24,718 nt of DNA, from the NCBI GenBank assembly GCA_004557195.1, contig SFER01000032.1, positions 1-24,718 of the forward strand. Direction: 5' to 3'. A program made the position numbers and the translations under genes. Positions 22,017-24,718 of this stretch are shown piece after piece (position 1 is the first letter of the stretch; each line of letters begins with the position of its first letter). The DNA is from Bacteroidales bacterium (GTDB lineage: Bacteria; Bacteroidota; Bacteroidia; Bacteroidales; Muribaculaceae). Below the pieces are notes generated by a model. It made no database searches. It saw nothing but the letters and a program-made list of their open reading frames with translations, and was not told where the DNA came from.

Positions 22017-22412
22017 ATGAATAAAGTAGAATTACAGAAATCCGCTGTTGGCTACAGCGTTGCAACCGTGGGCAATTTGGCTTCTTTTGAAGGCAAGGCA
22101 TTTGTGAAAGATGTGTTGGGCACAACTTCCATCGAGTTGTCCTTTGGCACTCTCGCTCCCGGCACTTCGGTGCCTTTCTTCCACCATCACAAGCAGAACG
22201 AGGAGGTGTATGTCGTTTTGAGCGGCACGGGTGTGTTTATCCTCGATGGCGAAGAAGTGCCTGTGTCGTCGGGAAGCATTGTGCGGATTGCTCCCGAGGT
22301 GAGTCGTAACACCAAGTGTACCGGAGACAAGCCGTTGGAATACATCTGCATTCAGGGCAAGGCAAATTCTTTGGAGCAATACACCATGACCGATGGTGTG
22401 GTGGAAGAATAG
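22017..22412 (+). CDS. Single-domain cupin protein
   Basis: This small protein (131 residues) has one cupin beta-barrel. Motif 1 is clear: PGTSVPFFHHHKQNEEVYVVLSG, with a His triplet at 56-58, Glu62/Glu63 and Gly70, giving most of a metal site. In motif 2, APEVSRNTKC stands where P-x-G-x-x-H is usual, so the motif 2 His is absent. This variant occurs in some cupins and may alter metal binding. The C-terminus, DKPLEYICIQGKANSL, is normal for the fold. The substrate is unknown; cupins include isomerases, dioxygenases and sugar-binding proteins. The next gene is an HxlR-type regulator, 64 nt away across a strong hairpin. Confidence 0.87.
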   Translation: MNKVELQKSAVGYSVATVGNLASFEGKAFVKDVLGTTSIELSFGTLAPGTSVPFFHHHKQNEEVYVVLSGTGVFILDGEEVPVSSGSIVRIAPEVSRNTKCTGDKPLEYICIQGKANSLEQYTMTDGVVEE

Positions 22413-22433
22413 GCTCTCCAGGCAATATTCATC

Positions 22434-22474
22434 ACGAGAAGGGCAATAAATCTGCTGCCCTTCTCGTTATATTT
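22434..22474 (+). terminator. 12-bp hairpin between cupin and HxlR genes
   Basis: ACGAGAAGGGCA (22434-22445) pairs perfectly with TGCCCTTCTCGT (22456-22467) around a 10-nt loop and is followed by the T-rich TATATTT. It looks like a terminator for the cupin gene but ends only 9 nt before the HxlR-type ATG, so it could also act as an attenuator or operator. Confidence 0.7.
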
Positions 22475-22476
22475 AT

Positions 22477-22866
22477 ATGGAAAAGGAGCGAAACATAGTG
22501 CTTACCGACATATTATACCCCGATTGTCCCGTGCGAAACATCTTGGCGCGCGTTGGCGACAAATGGTCTCTCCTGATTATGCACCAACTTATCAGCCGCA
22601 ACGCCCCGATGCGTTTTTCCGAGTTGCGCAAAGCTATCCCTGATATCTCGCAGAAAGTGCTAACCTCCACTCTGCGACAACTCGAAGCCGATGGATTTCT
22701 TCTGCGCAAAATCTATGCCGAAGTGCCGCCGCGCACCGAATACACCATCACTCAGCGGGCAATCTCTTTCATGGAGGCATGTCATCCCATGGTTCAATGG
22801 GCTATCGACAATTTTGCCGCAATCATCAAAGACAGGTCGGCATCCGAGCGCAATATCACATTGTGA
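22477..22866 (+). CDS. HxlR-family winged-helix transcriptional regulator
   Basis: The product has 129 residues with the HxlR/YodB winged-helix layout. CPVRN with the conserved N-terminal Cys17 comes first, then GDKWSLLIMHQLI, then MRFSELRKAIPDISQKVLTSTLRQLEADGFLLRK (recognition helix and wing), then the YTIT segment and a C-terminal dimerisation helix. In YodB, HypR and QsrR this N-terminal Cys senses quinones or oxidants. A redox-sensing role here is inferred from that Cys only. The nearest possible target is the cupin gene. No clear promoter was found in the 64-nt gap, so expression may rely on read-through past the hairpin. Its last 11 bases overlap the 3' end of the ECF sigma factor gene on the other strand. 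Confidence 0.92.
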   Translation: MEKERNIVLTDILYPDCPVRNILARVGDKWSLLIMHQLISRNAPMRFSELRKAIPDISQKVLTSTLRQLEADGFLLRKIYAEVPPRTEYTITQRAISFMEACHPMVQWAIDNFAAIIKDRSASERNITL

Positions 22867-23446
22867 GCACAATGTCGTGTTGCTCGGCAATGCGGCGCAT
22901 ATTCAGTATCGCATAGCGCATACGCCCAAGTGCGGTGTTGATGCTCACATTGGTAACGTCGGCTATTTCCTTGAAACTCATGTTCTTGTAGTATCGCATA
23001 ATAAGCACCTCGCGCTGCAGCAGCGGCAGTGCCATAATGATTCGTTTGATATCGTTGCGAGTCTGCAGACTCACAATTTTATCCTCAATTGTCGATTCAC
23101 ACAAATCCTTGCGATTGAGAATATTCACCTCGGTGTTGTCGCACGACTGGAGATTCTCGGCTTTCTCCTGACGGAAATAATCAATGATGCGATTGTGGGC
23201 AATACGAGTAATCCAGGCTGAGAACTTTCCCGCCTCGGCATAGCGACCTTGCTTAATGGTAATTATCGCTTTAACAAAAGTATCTTGGAAAATGTCGTTG
23301 GCTAAATCGTCATCCTTTACAATCCTATTAATATAGGTGTAAACTTTATCTTGATGACGTTTCAATAACTCATCAAATGCCTCATTATTCCCATCTGCGT
23401 ATAACGCTACCAACTGTTCGTCGGATAGGGTTACAAAATTGTCCAT
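22856..23446 (-). CDS. ECF-type RNA polymerase sigma factor (RpoE-like)
   Basis: The 196-residue protein has sigma region 2 (about 20-95: FDELLKRHQDKVYTYINRIV, DLANDIFQDTFVKAI, FSAWITRIAHNRIIDYFR). A charged linker follows, then sigma region 4 (about 130-185: IIMALPLLQREVLIMRYYKN, MSFKEIADVTNVSINTALGRM, with the helix-turn-helix in the second half). No anti-sigma gene lies next to it, unlike SusC/D-linked ECF systems, so control may be at transcription or by a distant factor. It converges on the HxlR-type gene with an 11-bp overlap of the coding ends. Its leader is about 110 nt and holds a small hairpin (GGGCT 23531-23535 with AGCCC 23540-23544). Confidence 0.92.
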   Translation of the reverse strand: MDNFVTLSDEQLVALYADGNNEAFDELLKRHQDKVYTYINRIVKDDDLANDIFQDTFVKAIITIKQGRYAEAGKFSAWITRIAHNRIIDYFRQEKAENLQSCDNTEVNILNRKDLCESTIEDKIVSLQTRNDIKRIIMALPLLQREVLIMRYYKNMSFKEIADVTNVSINTALGRMRYAILNMRRIAEQHDIVLTM

Positions 23447-23564
23447 TACTTTATATTTAAAATTTTAGAGTAATGATGTATCGATAGGCAATAATGTTTT
23501 AATAAGTTCTTAAATAGTAATTAATATCAAGGGCTATAAAGCCCCCTATTCGTTTGACATGTTG

Positions 23565-23596
23565 CAAAGATAAAGAATATTTTTCTATTGCAACAA
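23565..23596 (-). promoter_or_regulatory. Promoter of the ECF sigma factor gene
   Basis: On the minus strand, TATCTTTG (23572-23565) has a TTG at 18 nt (23593-23591) and another at 21 nt (23596-23594). The site abuts the start of the oppositely oriented thioredoxin-like gene at 23604, for which no equally good plus-strand promoter was found. Confidence 0.65.
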
Positions 23597-23603
23597 AAAA
23601 ATA

Positions 23604-24716
23604 ATGAAGACGATGAAAAAACTATTGTTGACTATCATGTCGGCCATGCTGCTGACTAGTGTTTCTGCCCAGAACGGCTATACCATCACTGGTACGGCAG
23701 AAGGAACAGTGAAGGGCGACACCATCTTTCTTTGCGAAATGCAAGGGTGGTTTGCCATGGTGCCCCTCGACACCGCTATCGTGAAAAAAGGCAAGTTCGA
23801 GTTTACCGGACAGTTTGACGGTTGCACCCATCGCTATCTGCTTGCCATGCACAAGGGCGTGAATGTGGCCACGGCAGCAATTTTGCTGGAGAATGCGCCC
23901 ATCAGCGTGCAGATGTTTAAAGACGAGAAGAAAAACATCATCGTGGGCGGTCCCAGCGCCCGTTTGTGGGATGAGTATGAGCGCGGAGCCAAAGAGTTCG
24001 ACGACCGGATGGCTGCCGACTGGAGCGTATGTCTGGACACACTTGTGACCGAAGACAATAAGATTAAGGAGCGCCTGCTCGTGAATACCTACTCCGCCGA
24101 CCGCAAGAACTATACCAAACGCTTCATGCTGCAGCACATAGGCACTCCCGTGGCCGACTATCTGCTGGCTCAGACACAGAGTGACTTCACGAAAGAAGAG
24201 CAGGAGCAACTGCTGAAACTCTTTGGGCAGCAAAAGCAGCAGTTCTATGTCTATAAAGGCATCATGGCGCAGCGGGCCATCGACCAGCGTACAGGCATCG
24301 GAGCACAATTCACCGACTTCAGTATGCCCGACCCGAAAGGCAAGATGATTAGTGTTTCCGACTACGTGAAGAAGAACAAATACACGCTCATCGATTTCTG
24401 GGCTTCATGGTGCGGTCCTTGCCGTGCGGAGATGCCTACCGTGGTGAAGGCCTACGACCTTTATCACGCCAAGGGCTTCGAGGTGGTCGGCGTGTCGCTC
24501 GACAACAACAAGGAAGCATGGATAAAAGCCATCGACCAGCTGAAGATGCCGTGGCCTCACATGAGCGACATTAAGGGCTGGGGTTGTGCCGGTGCTGCCC
24601 TCTACAATGTGAAGGGAATACCAGCCAATGTGCTTATTGACCAGCAAGGAAAGATTGTTGCCAAGAACCTGCGTGGCCAGGATTTGCTTGACAAAATGGC
24701 TGAGTTGCTGAAATAA
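23604..24716 (+). CDS. Secreted DUF4369-thioredoxin fold protein (TlpA/ResA-like)
   Basis: The 370-residue product has a signal peptide ending at SVSAQ, with no lipobox Cys. An N-terminal DUF4369 beta-domain follows (about 25-115: YTITGTAEGTVKGDTIFLCE, then DTAIVKKGKFEFTGQF). A helical linker rich in Lys, Glu and Gln comes next (about 120-225). A C-terminal AhpC/TSA-thioredoxin domain completes the protein (about 230-370), with FWASWCGPCRAEMP (Trp269, Cys270, Cys273) and the cis-Pro region VKGIPANVLID. Such proteins are periplasmic thiol-disulfide reductases, common in many copies in Bacteroidetes. ATG 23604 and ATG 23613 are both possible starts. Leucine codons are biased to CTG (14 of 33), unlike gyrB (1 of about 50), which may mean a different origin. 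The stop lies 2 bases before the window edge. Confidence 0.93.
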   Translation: MKTMKKLLLTIMSAMLLTSVSAQNGYTITGTAEGTVKGDTIFLCEMQGWFAMVPLDTAIVKKGKFEFTGQFDGCTHRYLLAMHKGVNVATAAILLENAPISVQMFKDEKKNIIVGGPSARLWDEYERGAKEFDDRMAADWSVCLDTLVTEDNKIKERLLVNTYSADRKNYTKRFMLQHIGTPVADYLLAQTQSDFTKEEQEQLLKLFGQQKQQFYVYKGIMAQRAIDQRTGIGAQFTDFSMPDPKGKMISVSDYVKKNKYTLIDFWASWCGPCRAEMPTVVKAYDLYHAKGFEVVGVSLDNNKEAWIKAIDQLKMPWPHMSDIKGWGCAGAALYNVKGIPANVLIDQQGKIVAKNLRGQDLLDKMAELLK

Positions 24717-24718
24717 AG

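Overview
The window looks like a chromosomal segment from a Bacteroidales bacterium, most likely a Muribaculaceae-like or Bacteroides-like gut anaerobe; the genus is an inference. Three things support this. Several genes are preceded by the Bacteroidetes promoter pattern TTG-N18-21-TAnnTTTG. The GyrB is the short form (648 residues). Typical Bacteroidetes families are present: DUF4827, GLUG-repeat lipoproteins and a DUF4369-TlpA protein. No CRISPR array, tRNA or rRNA gene was seen.

Layout. (1) 1-584: the 3' end of a gene whose product carries a RyR-like C-terminal domain. It converges on mltG with abutting stop codons. (2) 585-2670: divergent mltG (endolytic transglycosylase, minus) and a WecA/WbpL-type phosphoglycosyltransferase (plus). 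Both relate to the cell envelope. (3) 2671-2911: a gene-free stretch with two adjacent inverted repeats. (4) 2912-4857: obg and pgeF, an overlapping minus-strand pair with its own promoter. (5) 4923-9312: a minus-strand operon running nrnA, a DUF4827 lipoprotein, glmM and a class I aminotransferase, closed by a clear intrinsic terminator. (6) 9402-11239: a strong hairpin followed directly by a group II intron. Its domain V and insertion site look like group IIC, and its reverse transcriptase/maturase gene is broken by an in-frame TGA. (7) 11254-17231: two large tandem GLUG-repeat lipoproteins in one operon, one with an unusual helical, hydrophobic insert. (8) 17285-18831: a conserved uncharacterised 190-residue protein and a galactose-mutarotase-like protein. 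(9) 18832-21876: gyrB, its terminator, and a compact class A beta-lactamase-like protein. (10) 21960-24716: a cupin, an HxlR-type regulator, an ECF sigma factor on the opposite strand, and a secreted DUF4369-thioredoxin protein with codon use very unlike gyrB.

Much of the window is housekeeping: peptidoglycan precursor supply and editing (GlmM, PgeF, MltG), ribosome assembly (Obg), nanoRNA/pAp turnover (NrnA) and DNA topology (GyrB). The accessory and more interesting parts are the intron, the GLUG lipoprotein pair, the truncated-looking beta-lactamase and the RyR-like gene fragment at the left edge. I do not see one clearly new multi-gene system. The best candidates for new biology are the helical insert in the larger GLUG protein and the intron with its split maturase gene.
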